A DNA stretch of 64,000 nt. It comes from Sphingobacteriaceae bacterium. Its GTDB lineage: Bacteria > Bacteroidota > Bacteroidia > Sphingobacteriales > Sphingobacteriaceae. A program made the translations under genes and the position numbers. The stretch lies in the NCBI GenBank assembly GCA_029266635.1, contig JAQSWM010000004.1:186001-250000 (forward strand). The letters are read 5' to 3'. This document shows positions 1-8,944 of the stretch, in pieces (position 1 is the first letter of the stretch; every line of letters starts with the position of its first letter). The notes below the pieces were generated by a model. The model searched no databases, was not told where the DNA came from, and saw only the letters and a program-made list of their open reading frames with translations.

Positions 1-1350
1 TGCTGCCATCTGTGGGAAAACCTTAGATCCATCGTCCACAGCGTCAACCTTGATGTCCCAGCCGCTTAACAGCTTTTTGATCATGAATTGATTCACGAGA
101 TTATCTTCAGCGAGCAATATAGACACGTCCTGCATCTTCGGCAGATCGGAAGGCTTCACTTTAGCGATTTCCCGCGACGCGTTGCCTGCTACAACCTGGT
201 ACCAGTTTATAAACGAAAACTCGCTGCCCTCTCCTTCTTTGCTGTCAACCGATAACCTGCCGCCTTTAAGCTCCGCCAACTTTTGCACAATGGATAATCC
301 TAAACCCGTACCACCGTACTGCTTCGCCGTATTATCGTCAGCCTGCTCAAAAGATTCAAACACCCGAGATAATTTACTTTCGGGAATGCCGATGCCGGTG
401 TCCTTCACCGTAAACTGTAGCTCAGCGGTATCGTCTTTCGCCTCATTTACTTTGAGTATCAGAGAAACGCTGCCTTTGTTAGTGAACTTAATCCCATTGC
501 TGATGAGGTTCATCAGTATTTGGTTTAGCCTGAGCGAGTCTGCGATAATGAAGCGTGGCACGTCCGGTGCTATCTGCAAGTCGAGCGCTATGCCTTTTTC
601 GTCTGCCCGGAACCTCAAAATATCAATTACTGACTGCGTGAGCCTAACGATGTCCACTTCGCTCCTAACGATTTTAAACTTGCCGGCTTCGATTTTAGAA
701 ATGTCTAGAATGTCGTTGATTACACCTAAAAGCGACTGCGAAGAGATATCAAGCAAGTTAACCAAACCCTCCTGCCCTTCGGTAAGACCGGTTTCACGCA
801 GCAGGTGCACAAGCCCGATGATGCCGTTTATCGGAGTTCGGATCTCATGGCTCATGTTTGCCAGAAAGTTCTCTTTGATCCGCTTTCCCTGCTCCGCCAG
901 TTCCTTTGCGTTGATCAATTCTTTTTGGAATTTCTCAAGCTCAAGATTTTTGTTTTTTATGTCCTTTTGATTCCGCACCATCTGGATAAAGGACTCCACT
1001 TTGGCAGTAGTAATGAATGGATCAATGGGTTTGTATAAGTAATCAACAGCTCCTACATTAAATCCCTTGACGGCATATTTCGAATCAGTGGAAATTGCTG
1101 TGACAAATATTACCAGTATATCCCGCGTACGCGGATTGCTTTTTATAATCTCTACCAGCTCAAATCCATCCATCTCAGGCATTTGCACATCAACAAGGGC
1201 AATAGATATTTCCTGTTCCCAGCAAATCCGCAAAGCTTCGTTCGGAGAAGTGGTGGTGATCAGCCGGATGTCGTTGCGCTGAAGCAAAGCTTCCAACGCG
1301 ATAATGTTCTCTACTTTATCGTCTACAATTAAAATATTCAGTTTTTCCAT
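1..1350 (-). CDS. Hybrid sensor histidine kinase/response regulator (3' end beyond window)
   Basis: Reading the minus strand from the ATG at 1350 gives 450 open codons to the window edge, so the C-terminus is missing. Order of domains: an N-terminal receiver (about residues 5-120, phospho-acceptor D54 in LVDVQMPEMDG, K107 in YKPID), a short coiled-coil, HisKA with FLANMSHEIRTP (H168), an HATPase domain with DTGIGIP and GGTGLGLSIV, then the start of a second receiver (ILLAEDNLVNQ). No membrane segment is visible, so a cytosolic kinase is likely. It starts one base after the CheB stop and is the last visible gene of the CheR-CheB-kinase operon. It probably relays phosphate with the upstream hybrid kinase; the signal is unknown. 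Confidence 0.93.
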   Translation of the reverse strand, partial: MEKLNILIVDDKVENIIALEALLQRNDIRLITTTSPNEALRICWEQEISIALVDVQMPEMDGFELVEIIKSNPRTRDILVIFVTAISTDSKYAVKGFNVGAVDYLYKPIDPFITTAKVESFIQMVRNQKDIKNKNLELEKFQKELINAKELAEQGKRIKENFLANMSHEIRTPINGIIGLVHLLRETGLTEGQEGLVNLLDISSQSLLGVINDILDISKIEAGKFKIVRSEVDIVRLTQSVIDILRFRADEKGIALDLQIAPDVPRFIIADSLRLNQILMNLISNGIKFTNKGSVSLILKVNEAKDDTAELQFTVKDTGIGIPESKLSRVFESFEQADDNTAKQYGGTGLGLSIVQKLAELKGGRLSVDSKEGEGSEFSFINWYQVVAGNASREIAKVKPSDLPKMQDVSILLAEDNLVNQFMIKKLLSGWDIKVDAVDDGSKVFPQMAA

Positions 1351-1351
1351 G

Positions 1352-1969
1352 TTAATTAAGCGTTCGCTTGAGAGCTGTGATCTGAGAGACAAGTTCAAAA
1401 ATATCTGAATTATTAAGAACAAGCGGATTCTTGCATGTTCCTATCGCCGAAGATGGCATTACGTCAACTTCAGCGCTCGAAGGATCCTGCACAACAGCCA
1501 GCCCGCCGTTTGCTTCAATATATGCTAACCCGTTTGCTCCGTCCTGATTTGCTCCCGAAAGAAGAAGCCCGATGACTTTATCTTTGCAAACATCAGATAC
1601 GCTTTCGAATGTAACATCGATTGCAGGCCTGCAGAAAAACAAAGGTTCTGAACAGTCGAGTGTGAAAGTGCCGTTGGGTTCCAAAAGCAGGTGGTAATCT
1701 GTAGGTGCAAAATATACTACCGAAGTTTTCATCTGCTCATGCCCGTCTGCAAGTTTCACTGTAACCTTTGTTCTTTTCTGAAGCAATGCCTCCATTGATG
1801 ATTTGTGCTTTCGGCTTCGGTGGATAATTACCACCACCGCGAGTGGAAATTCAGCGGGCAATGAGAGCAATATATCAAACATTAAACTAAATCCGCCCGC
1901 AGAGCACCCGATAACCATCACTTCGGCGTTTTTTATTTTCTCTACTGTGTAGCTGTTGAGGCTAAGCAA
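1352..1969 (-). CDS. cheB: CheB-type protein-glutamate methylesterase domain protein
   Basis: A 205-aa stand-alone CheB catalytic domain, which hydrolyses glutamyl methyl esters in the chemotaxis family. Visible catalytic residues are the serine in GCSAGG (about residue 23), the histidine in VIIHRSRK and the aspartate in LSGANQDGANG. The usual N-terminal receiver of enteric CheB is absent. The reading frame opens with TTG at 1969, which overlaps the CheR stop by 8 bases; no ATG lies between it and the catalytic motif except the one at MVIGCSAGG, so TTG is my choice but is not certain. Sits between CheR and a hybrid kinase. No methyl-accepting receptor is in the window, so the substrate may be another protein of this signalling cluster. 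Confidence 0.9.
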   Translation of the reverse strand: MLSLNSYTVEKIKNAEVMVIGCSAGGFSLMFDILLSLPAEFPLAVVVIIHRSRKHKSSMEALLQKRTKVTVKLADGHEQMKTSVVYFAPTDYHLLLEPNGTFTLDCSEPLFFCRPAIDVTFESVSDVCKDKVIGLLLSGANQDGANGLAYIEANGGLAVVQDPSSAEVDVMPSSAIGTCKNPLVLNNSDIFELVSQITALKRTLN

Positions 1970-2789
1970 TTTTCTGGTATATGTTTTCTGTTTTACTTAC
2001 AACTCTGAACCGTTTAGCCATTTCATTGCTCCTCAATGTCTCTTTGGAGCCCAGGCACAAGAACCCCAACATGCAGAGGCTATCATAAAAAAGCTGAATT
2101 ACGCGTTCCTGCAATTCTACGTCAAAATAGATCAAAACGTTTCGGCATGATATCATTTGAAACTCATTAAAAACCCCGTCCGACACAAGATTATGGACTG
2201 AAAAGAGAATGTTCTTTTTTAGCTTGTTGCTGATCGTAGCAGCCTCATATTTGGCGGTATAGAAATCAGAAAGCGAGTGGGCAGAGCCTGTGGCGATGAA
2301 GTTTTCAGAATACTGTTTCATCCTGGAAAGCTCATAAATACCTTTTTTCGCTTTGCTTAAAACTCTGGTGTTGATATCGGTTCCGTAAAGAAAAGAACGG
2401 CTATATAAACCCTGCTCTTCAAGAAGAATGGCAAAAGAGTAAAGCTCTTCGCCGCTCGAGCATCCGGCATTCCAAACCTTTATACGTTGGAAAGACGCCA
2501 GGTAGGGAAAAACCTCATTTCTTAACACCTTGAAAAAGCCTGGATCGCGGAACATTTCAGTTACATTAACGGTCACTTCCGTTAAAAACTGGTCGAAGAA
2601 AGCGCTGTCGTTCGTAAGGCGTGAGCGTATCTCGAAAAGAGATAAATTATTCAGTTGCATTATCCTCGTAACCCTTCGTTTCAAAGATGCCTGTGAATAA
2701 CCCACAAAGTCAAAGCCGTAAACATTCCGGATGAGCTTGGTTATTTCGACCAGATCGTCAAAAGAAATTGTATGAACAAAATCACTCAT
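1962..2789 (-). CDS. cheR: CheR-type protein-glutamate O-methyltransferase
   Basis: A 275-aa SAM-dependent methyltransferase of the CheR family. The N-terminal helical domain carries GFDFVGYSQASLKRRVTR, and the methyltransferase fold has VTEMFRDPGFF, the SAM-binding WNAGCSSGEELYS and ISCRNVLIYFD. Length is the usual one for CheR without a C-terminal TPR or PAS extension. ATG start at 2789, 12 bases after the upstream hybrid kinase stop; its own stop overlaps the CheB start. CheR and CheB form the add/remove pair of a methylation-based adaptation module that here sits with two hybrid kinases rather than with flagellar or MCP genes. Confidence 0.93.
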   Translation of the reverse strand: MSDFVHTISFDDLVEITKLIRNVYGFDFVGYSQASLKRRVTRIMQLNNLSLFEIRSRLTNDSAFFDQFLTEVTVNVTEMFRDPGFFKVLRNEVFPYLASFQRIKVWNAGCSSGEELYSFAILLEEQGLYSRSFLYGTDINTRVLSKAKKGIYELSRMKQYSENFIATGSAHSLSDFYTAKYEAATISNKLKKNILFSVHNLVSDGVFNEFQMISCRNVLIYFDVELQERVIQLFYDSLCMLGFLCLGSKETLRSNEMAKRFRVVSKTENIYQKIA

Positions 2790-2801
2790 GCCTGCCCTTT
2801 C

Positions 2802-5800
2802 CTAACTCAGCCAAACCCGCATCAACGATACAAGCTTTTCTACGTCCACCGGTTTGGAGATGTACTCGTTCGCACCCGCTTCTATACACTTTTCTCTATC
2901 ATTTTTCATTGCTTTTGCCGTTAGGGCGATGATTGGCAGCTGCGCAAACCGGTTTTGCTTGCGGATTTCCTGCATTGCTTCATAGCCGTCCATTTCGGGC
3001 ATCATGATATCCATCAAAACAATATTCATCTCGGGATTTTCATCAAGCTTTTTCAACGCTTCAACACCGTTATTGGCTATAGAAACTTGTAGTTCGTACG
3101 GCTGCAACGCACTGGTCAGGGCAAAAATATTGCGCATATCATCATCAACTATGAGTATCGACTTCCCGCGAAATGCTGCATCTCCAGTGGCTGAAGATGG
3201 GCTCGGACCGGATTGCGGCTTTTGGCTCCGGGGAAAGTTGCTCTCTTCCGAGCTGATTTTGTTCATGAACAAGTTTACCTCGTCGAGTAGCCGGTCATTC
3301 GACCTGTTGCTTTTCAAAACCATGGCATGGGTGTATTTCATTACCCGCTCTAAATCCGGCTGATCAAGCTCCATAGCAGTATTGATAACTACCGGTATGT
3401 TTGCCCACTCCTTATTCTCTTTTATTTTGTCCAGAAGGTCTAAGCCATAAATATCCGGAAGGCTAAGGTCGAGGATTATACAGTCAAAGCTGGATTCATT
3501 TTCAAGTAATGACAATGCCTCAGCCCCCGTGTAGGCTCTTCGCGATTGCAGTTCTTTTCCGGCAAGCTGATGCTGCAAGACGTGGCTTTGAACCTCGCTG
3601 TCCTCAATGATCAACACCTTGTTTAGTTTAACCAATTCGTTATTGATTAAGAGGTTGAAAGCGTTGTCAATGGTGCGTTCATCTACAGGCTTTTTCATAA
3701 TCCCGAGAGCGCCTTCCTGCTTAGCTTTTAGGCTTCGCTCATCGCCAGCAGACATCAGGTGCACCGGAATATCCTTTGTAGCAGGATCATCTTTTAACCT
3801 TTTTAGTACTTGCCAGCCATCCAACACCGGTAACATAATATCTAGCACTATAGCATCGGGGAGATGTTTTCGGGCCATTTCAAGACCAGTATCCCCCTGG
3901 TAGGCCAGTAATGGAGTAAAACCTCGTTCTACAGCATGATCTTTCAGCACCTCGGCGAAATTCACATCGTCTTCTATAATTAAGAGAGTATGCTCCTTGT
4001 CGCCATTGGGTAACTGCAGCTTTTCGGCAATAACATCAGCCCGCTTGTTACCGGAGGGTTTGAAGCTGTAGGGCTCTGGTTTTTGACCTTCATGTCCATC
4101 CTTGAATGTTGCAGGAACAAAAAGGGTAAAAGTGCTGCCGTGTCCGGGATTGCTCTTCACATCAATTTCAACACCAAGGATGAACGAGAGCTCGCGGCTA
4201 ATAGAGAGCCCGAGACCGGTGCCGCCATAGCTTCGGCTTGTTGAGCCGTCGGCCTGGCGGAAGGCTTCGAATATAACTTTCTGCTTTTCGGGAGGAATAC
4301 CGATGCCGGAATCCTGAACAGAAAACGCCAGTATCGGCTCACCGATCTTAGTTGAGAGATTATCGCTAAAAAACTGCTGGTTTGCAGGTGCCAGGCTTAC
4401 TGATAAAGTAACGGCGCCGTTTTCGGGCGTAAATTTGAATGCATTGGAGAGCAGGTTTTTTAAAACCTGTTCAATCCGCATACGGTCACTTACAAAGCTT
4501 GCCGGTACATCATCCGCAACAGCGCAGGTAAACTTTATTTTTTTGTTATTTGCCACCTCCTGAAACAGCAGCCCGATATCATTCTGAATTTCGGCAATGG
4601 CTATATCCTCTATTGTGAGGTCCAGCTTCCCGGACTCAATTTTGGATAGATCAAGGATGTCGTTGATAAGCGTAAGTAGGTCGCTTCCGGCATTGTGGAT
4701 CACATTGGCATATTTCACCTGATCCTGATCGAGATTGTTGTTTTTGTTATCACGAAGTATTCGTGCCAGCACCAAAATGCTGTTTAACGGCGTCCTGAGC
4801 TCATGGCTCATATTAGCCAGGAATTCAGATTTGTATCGGCTTGTTTGTTCCAGTTCCTCAGCTTTTAAAACAATTGCCTGTCTTGCTTCATCCACCGCCC
4901 GGTTCCGTTCCTCCAGCAGTCTTGCCTTTTCTTCGAGTTCGAAATTTATTTGCTTCAATTCCTCCTGCTGCACCCTGAGCTCTTCTTCCGACGCCTGTAG
5001 CTCCTCTGTTTTCTGAGTCAGTTCATCATTAGTGGTGCGCAACTCTTCTTGTTGGGCTTCCAGTTCCTCTGCCTGTTGTTGGGTAGTTTCAATAAGCCGT
5101 TGAGTTCGCCGCCTGTTCTGCCCGGCCTGTATGCCAAGCGACATGCTGTTTGTAGTTTTCTCAAAGAACTTTACTATTGATGTAGGTACTTCTTTTGAAA
5201 AAGCAAGTTCAATTATTCCTTTAAGCTCATTGCGAAGGAAAATGGGATGTATGAATATGCTGCCTGGCAACATACTTCCTAACGCAGAGCGGATATGCAT
5301 GTAATCTGCGGGCACATCTTTAAAGGAAACTGATCTCTTTTGAGCTACAGCATGCCCAATTAGCCCCTCTTGTGGATTTAGCGTTTTGGGAGCAGTTGTA
5401 GCATCGAATGCATAAGCAGCTTCCAATGATAACTGGCCAGTTTCGTAATTGGCGATGTACATTGCACCCAAATCCGCATCCAGATATTTCGAAGTTTCTA
5501 ATATCACGGCTGCTGCAAGCTCTTCAATAGTTTCCGACTTGCGCATAGCGGAATCTATTATCACCGCACCTTCCAGTATCCAGTTCTGCTCCTCTTGTTC
5601 CCTGGTCAGTTGATCGAGTTGCGCATTGGCCTTCACCACATTGTTTTCAACTTCCTTTTGCTGCCTGAAAGTTTTGATGATGAAGCTTAACAAAACCAGA
5701 ACAACAATGAATATCAGAACAGAGCCAATTATTATAACCCATTTGGTTTTCAGGTATGAATAATAACTTGCCATGAGCCGATCTTGTAAAAGGCCTTGCT

Positions 5801-6290
5801 CTATGCTCTTTATTTTCTCTGCTGCCTCTTTTAGCTTTACCTGGTAAACCCGCCCACTATCCTTAAGCATTTCAGCCTTCGCCTGCTCACTGCCTTTGCT
5901 AATTAAGAGGTCAGTAAGAACCTTCTCGCTACTAAGAAATTTCCGGGCGTGATAATTGAGAGAGTCCACATTTCTTACCTCATCTGGGTTGTCCGAAGCC
6001 AGCTTCCTCAGCACTGAAATTGCCGGCAGTAGCAGATTGGAAGATTTTATCGTATCGTGAGATCTTTTAGCCCCATTGATAATGTACCACGTGTTTTCAG
6101 CATCAGCATCAATCGCAAGCTGAACAATATGGTCGGCCTGAGAAATTAGCTGCTGGGTATGGATTACCCTCTCTGCTTGTGCAGTCGAACTTTTAAAGCC
6201 GATGTAAGCTCCCAGCCCAACTAAAAAAACCAAGAAAAGTGCTAAAGCGAAGCCGAGGAAAATCCTCTGGTGAAAGGTGAGTTTGCCCAT
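2802..6290 (-). CDS. Membrane hybrid histidine kinase with three receiver domains
   Basis: A 1162-aa protein and first gene of the operon. It has a membrane segment at about residues 10-32, a helical periplasmic domain of CHASE3 type (35-180), and a second membrane segment (184-206). Then come a GAF domain (about 245-385), a long Glu/Gln-rich coiled-coil (400-485), HisKA with FLANMSHELRTP (H496), and an HATPase domain (GGTGLGLSIS). Three consecutive receivers follow, near 770-885, 893-1010 and 1045-1162, each with a conserved aspartate (LDIMLP, LDLSLP, MDIMMP). The third has the classic ALTAKAMKNDREK tail. Such multi-receiver kinases act as phosphorelay hubs. ATG at 6290. The coupled CheR/CheB genes suggest methylation-tuned signalling; the input signal is not evident. 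Confidence 0.94.
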   Translation of the reverse strand: MGKLTFHQRIFLGFALALFLVFLVGLGAYIGFKSSTAQAERVIHTQQLISQADHIVQLAIDADAENTWYIINGAKRSHDTIKSSNLLLPAISVLRKLASDNPDEVRNVDSLNYHARKFLSSEKVLTDLLISKGSEQAKAEMLKDSGRVYQVKLKEAAEKIKSIEQGLLQDRLMASYYSYLKTKWVIIIGSVLIFIVVLVLLSFIIKTFRQQKEVENNVVKANAQLDQLTREQEEQNWILEGAVIIDSAMRKSETIEELAAAVILETSKYLDADLGAMYIANYETGQLSLEAAYAFDATTAPKTLNPQEGLIGHAVAQKRSVSFKDVPADYMHIRSALGSMLPGSIFIHPIFLRNELKGIIELAFSKEVPTSIVKFFEKTTNSMSLGIQAGQNRRRTQRLIETTQQQAEELEAQQEELRTTNDELTQKTEELQASEEELRVQQEELKQINFELEEKARLLEERNRAVDEARQAIVLKAEELEQTSRYKSEFLANMSHELRTPLNSILVLARILRDNKNNNLDQDQVKYANVIHNAGSDLLTLINDILDLSKIESGKLDLTIEDIAIAEIQNDIGLLFQEVANNKKIKFTCAVADDVPASFVSDRMRIEQVLKNLLSNAFKFTPENGAVTLSVSLAPANQQFFSDNLSTKIGEPILAFSVQDSGIGIPPEKQKVIFEAFRQADGSTSRSYGGTGLGLSISRELSFILGVEIDVKSNPGHGSTFTLFVPATFKDGHEGQKPEPYSFKPSGNKRADVIAEKLQLPNGDKEHTLLIIEDDVNFAEVLKDHAVERGFTPLLAYQGDTGLEMARKHLPDAIVLDIMLPVLDGWQVLKRLKDDPATKDIPVHLMSAGDERSLKAKQEGALGIMKKPVDERTIDNAFNLLINNELVKLNKVLIIEDSEVQSHVLQHQLAGKELQSRRAYTGAEALSLLENESSFDCIILDLSLPDIYGLDLLDKIKENKEWANIPVVINTAMELDQPDLERVMKYTHAMVLKSNRSNDRLLDEVNLFMNKISSEESNFPRSQKPQSGPSPSSATGDAAFRGKSILIVDDDMRNIFALTSALQPYELQVSIANNGVEALKKLDENPEMNIVLMDIMMPEMDGYEAMQEIRKQNRFAQLPIIALTAKAMKNDREKCIEAGANEYISKPVDVEKLVSLMRVWLS

Positions 6291-6455
6291 ATTCCTAATT
6301 GTGCACCCAATAATAAAACAAAATGTTCAATTCGAATCATGGGTTCAGCTATTACGGATTAAAATATCGCGAGTTGCAGGTTTGTCTTTGAGAAAAATTA
6401 AAACCCTTTGATTTGAGGCGTGTTGTTTTTAAAACATTAACAGGCACCTACTAAT

Positions 6456-7001
6456 ATGAAAACTACCAAATCTAAATCAACCTCTGCTGCACAAGGTGTA
6501 GAAGAGTCTGCTCTTAAAGAACTATTTATTGACGAATTGAAAGATATCCTTTGGGCTGAAAAACACCTTATGAAAGCTCTTCCAAAGATGGCAAAAGGCG
6601 CAACTTCCGAAGAATTAAGAGGCTGTATTGAACAACATCTTACTGAAACCGAAAATCAGGTAACACGCCTCGAGAGAGTATTTGAATCTATCGGGCAAAA
6701 AGCTACTGGTAAGAAGTGCGAGGCTATGGCCGGGTTAGTTGAAGAAGGCCAATCCATCATGGAGGATACTGAAAAAGGAAGCCTTACACGCGACGCAGGT
6801 ATTATTTCTGCTTCTCAGAAAATTGAGCATTACGAAATTGCTTCTTATGGAACCTTGAAAACCCTTGCCGGCGTTTTAGGCTTCTCAGAAGCTGCAAGCC
6901 TGCTTGAGGAAACATTGATCGAAGAAAAAAATGCCGACGTGCTGCTTACTAAAATTGCAGAAGGATTTGTAAACGAGTCTGCTAAAGCTGAGCAGAAGTA
7001 A
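6456..7001 (+). CDS. Ferritin-like DUF892 (YciE/YciF-type) protein
   Basis: A 181-aa mainly helical protein with the DUF892 signature: LKELFIDELKDILWAEKHL near residue 20, ALPKMAKGATSEELR, HLTETENQVTRLERVFE, and an IEHYEIASYGTL segment in the last helix pair. Family members form four-helix dimers with ferritin-like Glu/His positions and are often stress-induced; the exact activity is not established. A Ser/Thr/Lys-rich leader of about 15 residues precedes the fold. Followed after 23 bases by a DUF2383 protein, so the two are probably co-transcribed. It reads away from the kinase operon, and the 165-base gap at 6291-6455 should hold both promoters, although I found no convincing TAnnTTTG box. 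Confidence 0.9.
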   Translation: MKTTKSKSTSAAQGVEESALKELFIDELKDILWAEKHLMKALPKMAKGATSEELRGCIEQHLTETENQVTRLERVFESIGQKATGKKCEAMAGLVEEGQSIMEDTEKGSLTRDAGIISASQKIEHYEIASYGTLKTLAGVLGFSEAASLLEETLIEEKNADVLLTKIAEGFVNESAKAEQK

Positions 7002-7024
7002 TCATTCTGAAAAGAGATTTAACT

Positions 7025-7483
7025 ATGGAAAATCAATCGGAAAAAGCGGTAAGTGGCTTAAAGCACCTGCTTTCCATCTGCAATGATGGCAAAGAAGGAT
7101 ATAAAAATGCTGCTGAGAACGTAGATTCAGCTGACCTGAAAGCGTTGCTCCACACCTACTCTATACAGCGGGCGGAGTTTGCTTCGAGCCTTAAGACCTG
7201 CATACATCAGTGCGGCGGAGATCCTGACAACAATGAAGGCGGGCCGCTTGGCGCTATTCACCGTGCATGGATTGACATAAAAACTGCGCTCACAAGCAAC
7301 GACAATAAAGCTGTTTTGGATGCTTGTATAACCGGCGAAAAGGCTGCAATTGAAGCTTACGACAATGTGTTGGAAGATACAAGCATAAGCACAGAAACCC
7401 GACAGCTTCTGACAACGCAGAGAACTGGTATCCAGGAATCTTTGCGGAACGTTGAAGCACTCGAACACCAATTTACCTCTTAA
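7025..7483 (+). CDS. PA2169-type four-helix-bundle protein (DUF2383)
   Basis: A 152-aa all-helical protein. The N-terminal part (LKHLLSICNDGKEGYKNAA) and the central WIDIKTALTS plus CITGEKAAIEAYDNVLED segment match the DUF2383/PA2169 pattern, a ferritin-like bundle of unknown function often found with stress genes. ATG at 7025, 23 bases behind the DUF892 gene. No signal peptide, so cytosolic. The last codon lies 18 bases before the structured RNA candidate at 7501, which could act as the terminator of this two-gene unit. Confidence 0.88.
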   Translation: MENQSEKAVSGLKHLLSICNDGKEGYKNAAENVDSADLKALLHTYSIQRAEFASSLKTCIHQCGGDPDNNEGGPLGAIHRAWIDIKTALTSNDNKAVLDACITGEKAAIEAYDNVLEDTSISTETRQLLTTQRTGIQESLRNVEALEHQFTS

Positions 7484-7500
7484 CCAGAGAGCATAAGCCA

Positions 7501-7625
7501 AAAAAGGCTGTGTTAGAAGAAATCTGTTATTCTGAACTAGCTTTCAGAACCTGTGCATCGCACCAGGACTAGAATCCACGCAGGGGACTAGGTAACGCAT
7601 AGATGCCTTTTAAGACAGCCTTTTT
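7501..7625 (+). ncRNA. Candidate structured non-coding RNA, about 125 nt
   Basis: The segment folds on itself by simple pairing. 7501-7511 (AAAAAGGCTGT) pairs perfectly with 7615-7625. After one G/G mismatch, 7513-7519 pairs with 7607-7613. ATCT 7522-7525 pairs with 7601-7604, and GTTA 7526-7529 with TAAC 7593-7596. Inside this long stem are two local hairpins, TTCTGAA/TTCAGAA (7530-7549) and CCTGTGC/GCAcCAGG (7550-7567). The 3' side ends in a T run, and so does the other strand, so orientation is not fixed. The size and long interrupted closing stem resemble 6S RNA or another small regulatory RNA, but I cannot assign a family. It lies between DUF2383 and the SGNH gene. Confidence 0.5.
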
Positions 7626-7664
7626 ATTTCAGCAGGAAATCGAAGAACAATCCACTTAGCTGCT

Positions 7665-8345
7665 ATGAAAACGTTTTCATTTTCACTCATTATCCTTGCC
7701 CTCAGTTTGGGATGCAGAGAGCAGGCGATGCCAGACATATTGCCTGAAATCAATCCAACCGAGCCTGCGCCAAAACAAACCGCGGCCTGGGGCGACAGTT
7801 TTACGTATGGAGGTGGAATTTCGATGCCGCAGTATGCCTATCCTGTGCAGCTACAAAAACTGGCGGGACAACAAGTATATAACGGAGGAGTAAATGGTGA
7901 AACAAGTACGCAGATCGAAAGCAGGATGCTTGCGGCAGCAGACAAGAAAAACTACAACACTATTATCTGGGTCGGTAACAATAACTACTGGCAACCAGAT
8001 ATTATCAAGTCAGATATAGCTCAGATGGTTGCGTCGTTAGGGCATAAACGATTTGTAGTGATATCCCTCCTTAACGATCAGTATCAATGGGCGGGCACGT
8101 CTGATTATAACAGGATCATTAAGCTTAACAACGATCTGAAGGAGCTATACGGCTCTAACTATCTGGATGTAAGAAGCTATCTCGTTAGCCACTCCAGCGG
8201 TTCTGCGCAAGATGAACGTGATAAAGCCAATGATGTGATACCTACTTCCCTTAGGTACGATAGTGCACATCCCAACGACAAAGGCTATCAATTAGTTGCC
8301 GAATTCATCTACAAAAACTTCGCAGCCATAAACCCAGGCCACTGA
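7665..8345 (+). CDS. SGNH/GDSL-family hydrolase lipoprotein
   Basis: A 226-aa probable lipoprotein: MKTFSFSLIILALSLGC ends in a lipobox with Cys17. SGNH blocks are readable: block I AWGDSFTYGG (nucleophile S45), a Gly block in GGVNGETST, WVGNNNYW for the Asn block, and the Asp/His pair in DSAHPNDKGY near the C-terminus. The family covers esterases, lipases and carbohydrate acetyl-esterases; the substrate cannot be told. ATG at 7665. It stands alone between the RNA candidate and the first EAPxEL gene, so its role is inferred only from the fold. Likely anchored in the outer membrane or periplasm. Confidence 0.88.
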   Translation: MKTFSFSLIILALSLGCREQAMPDILPEINPTEPAPKQTAAWGDSFTYGGGISMPQYAYPVQLQKLAGQQVYNGGVNGETSTQIESRMLAAADKKNYNTIIWVGNNNYWQPDIIKSDIAQMVASLGHKRFVVISLLNDQYQWAGTSDYNRIIKLNNDLKELYGSNYLDVRSYLVSHSSGSAQDERDKANDVIPTSLRYDSAHPNDKGYQLVAEFIYKNFAAINPGH

Positions 8346-8528
8346 GGTTTTTCCCGCCAAAAGTTAAAATTTGTTAAAACCTGCTCCATCGCAGGAATTT
8401 TCACCGGCCGTGCTGTAACGTTCACCGAGTAGTTGCGTCTTTATACCAGAATCCTGTTTTGAGGCTTTGATTCTCAGCCTACATTTGATTCAACAAAACG
8501 GAACAAAGAATTTAAAAAATATAGAATT

Positions 8529-8861
8529 ATGAAAACTTTATTACTTACAGCAGCAGCAATTTTGACACTAACATTTGGCAGCAAAGCTGATGACAGGAAT
8601 ACATCAGAAACTACAATAATTGCTTCTAAAATAATGGGCAGCCCCGATGAGCAAGCGCCAGAAGAATTGGTTCATTTGTTAGCTAAGCCAGCAACTGTTG
8701 CACCAGCGCCAATGGTAATCGCAAATATAAACGAAGAAGCTCCGGTTGAGTTGAGAGATATTCCAGCGCACCCGGTTCAGGTACCTGTAGCTCCACCGGT
8801 TATCGGAAACGCGGACGAAGAAGCCCCACTTGAGCTGAGCAGCATGCTCGCCAATATCTAA
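8529..8861 (+). CDS. Small secreted EAPxEL-repeat protein, copy 1
   Basis: A 110-aa protein I do not recognise. It begins with a cleavable-looking leader (MKTLLLTAAAILTLTFGSKA). After a short Thr-rich stretch come imperfect repeats: DEQAPEELVHLLAKP, NEEAPVELRDIPAHP and DEEAPLELSSMLA, joined by Pro/Val/Ala linkers (VAPAPMVIAN, VPVAPPVIGN). The protein is acidic and probably extended or disordered. ATG at 8529 lies in an A-rich context. A paralogue of 113 aa sits at 11687 with the same leader and terminator. Secretion to periplasm or surface is inferred from the leader; no function can be given. Confidence 0.8.
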   Translation: MKTLLLTAAAILTLTFGSKADDRNTSETTIIASKIMGSPDEQAPEELVHLLAKPATVAPAPMVIANINEEAPVELRDIPAHPVQVPVAPPVIGNADEEAPLELSSMLANI

Positions 8862-8914
8862 CACAGACCCATCATTCGAGGGAGGGATTCCCCATCAACA
8901 TATAATTATGCTGT

Positions 8915-8944
8915 AAAGCGGGCGAAAGCCCGCTTTTGTTTTTT
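8915..8944 (+). terminator. Rho-independent terminator (probably bidirectional)
   Basis: AAAGCGGGC and GCCCGCTTT flank a GAAA tetraloop, followed by TTTGTTTTTT. It lies directly behind the first EAPxEL gene and against the stop of the convergent DUF2490 gene. Confidence 0.85.

Larger units (their letters stand above)
8434..8944 (+). repeat. Duplicated 0.5-kb unit, copy 1 (5' leader + gene + terminator)
   Basis: Starting at TGCGTCTTTATACCAGAATC, this stretch is nearly identical to 11594-12110. The match includes about 95 bases of leader, a small secreted-protein gene and the downstream GC-rich terminator. The leader is as well conserved as the gene, which suggests that the two units share regulation or duplicated recently. 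Confidence 0.9.

Noticed and set aside
182-1282. Open frames on the plus strand across the first kinase gene
   Set aside because: They are antisense shadows; the minus strand reads a complete receiver-HisKA-HATPase protein over the same bases.
8679-8864. Antisense small ORFs over both EAPxEL genes
   Set aside because: They lie opposite genes with leader, repeats and terminator in the plus direction, and show no start context.
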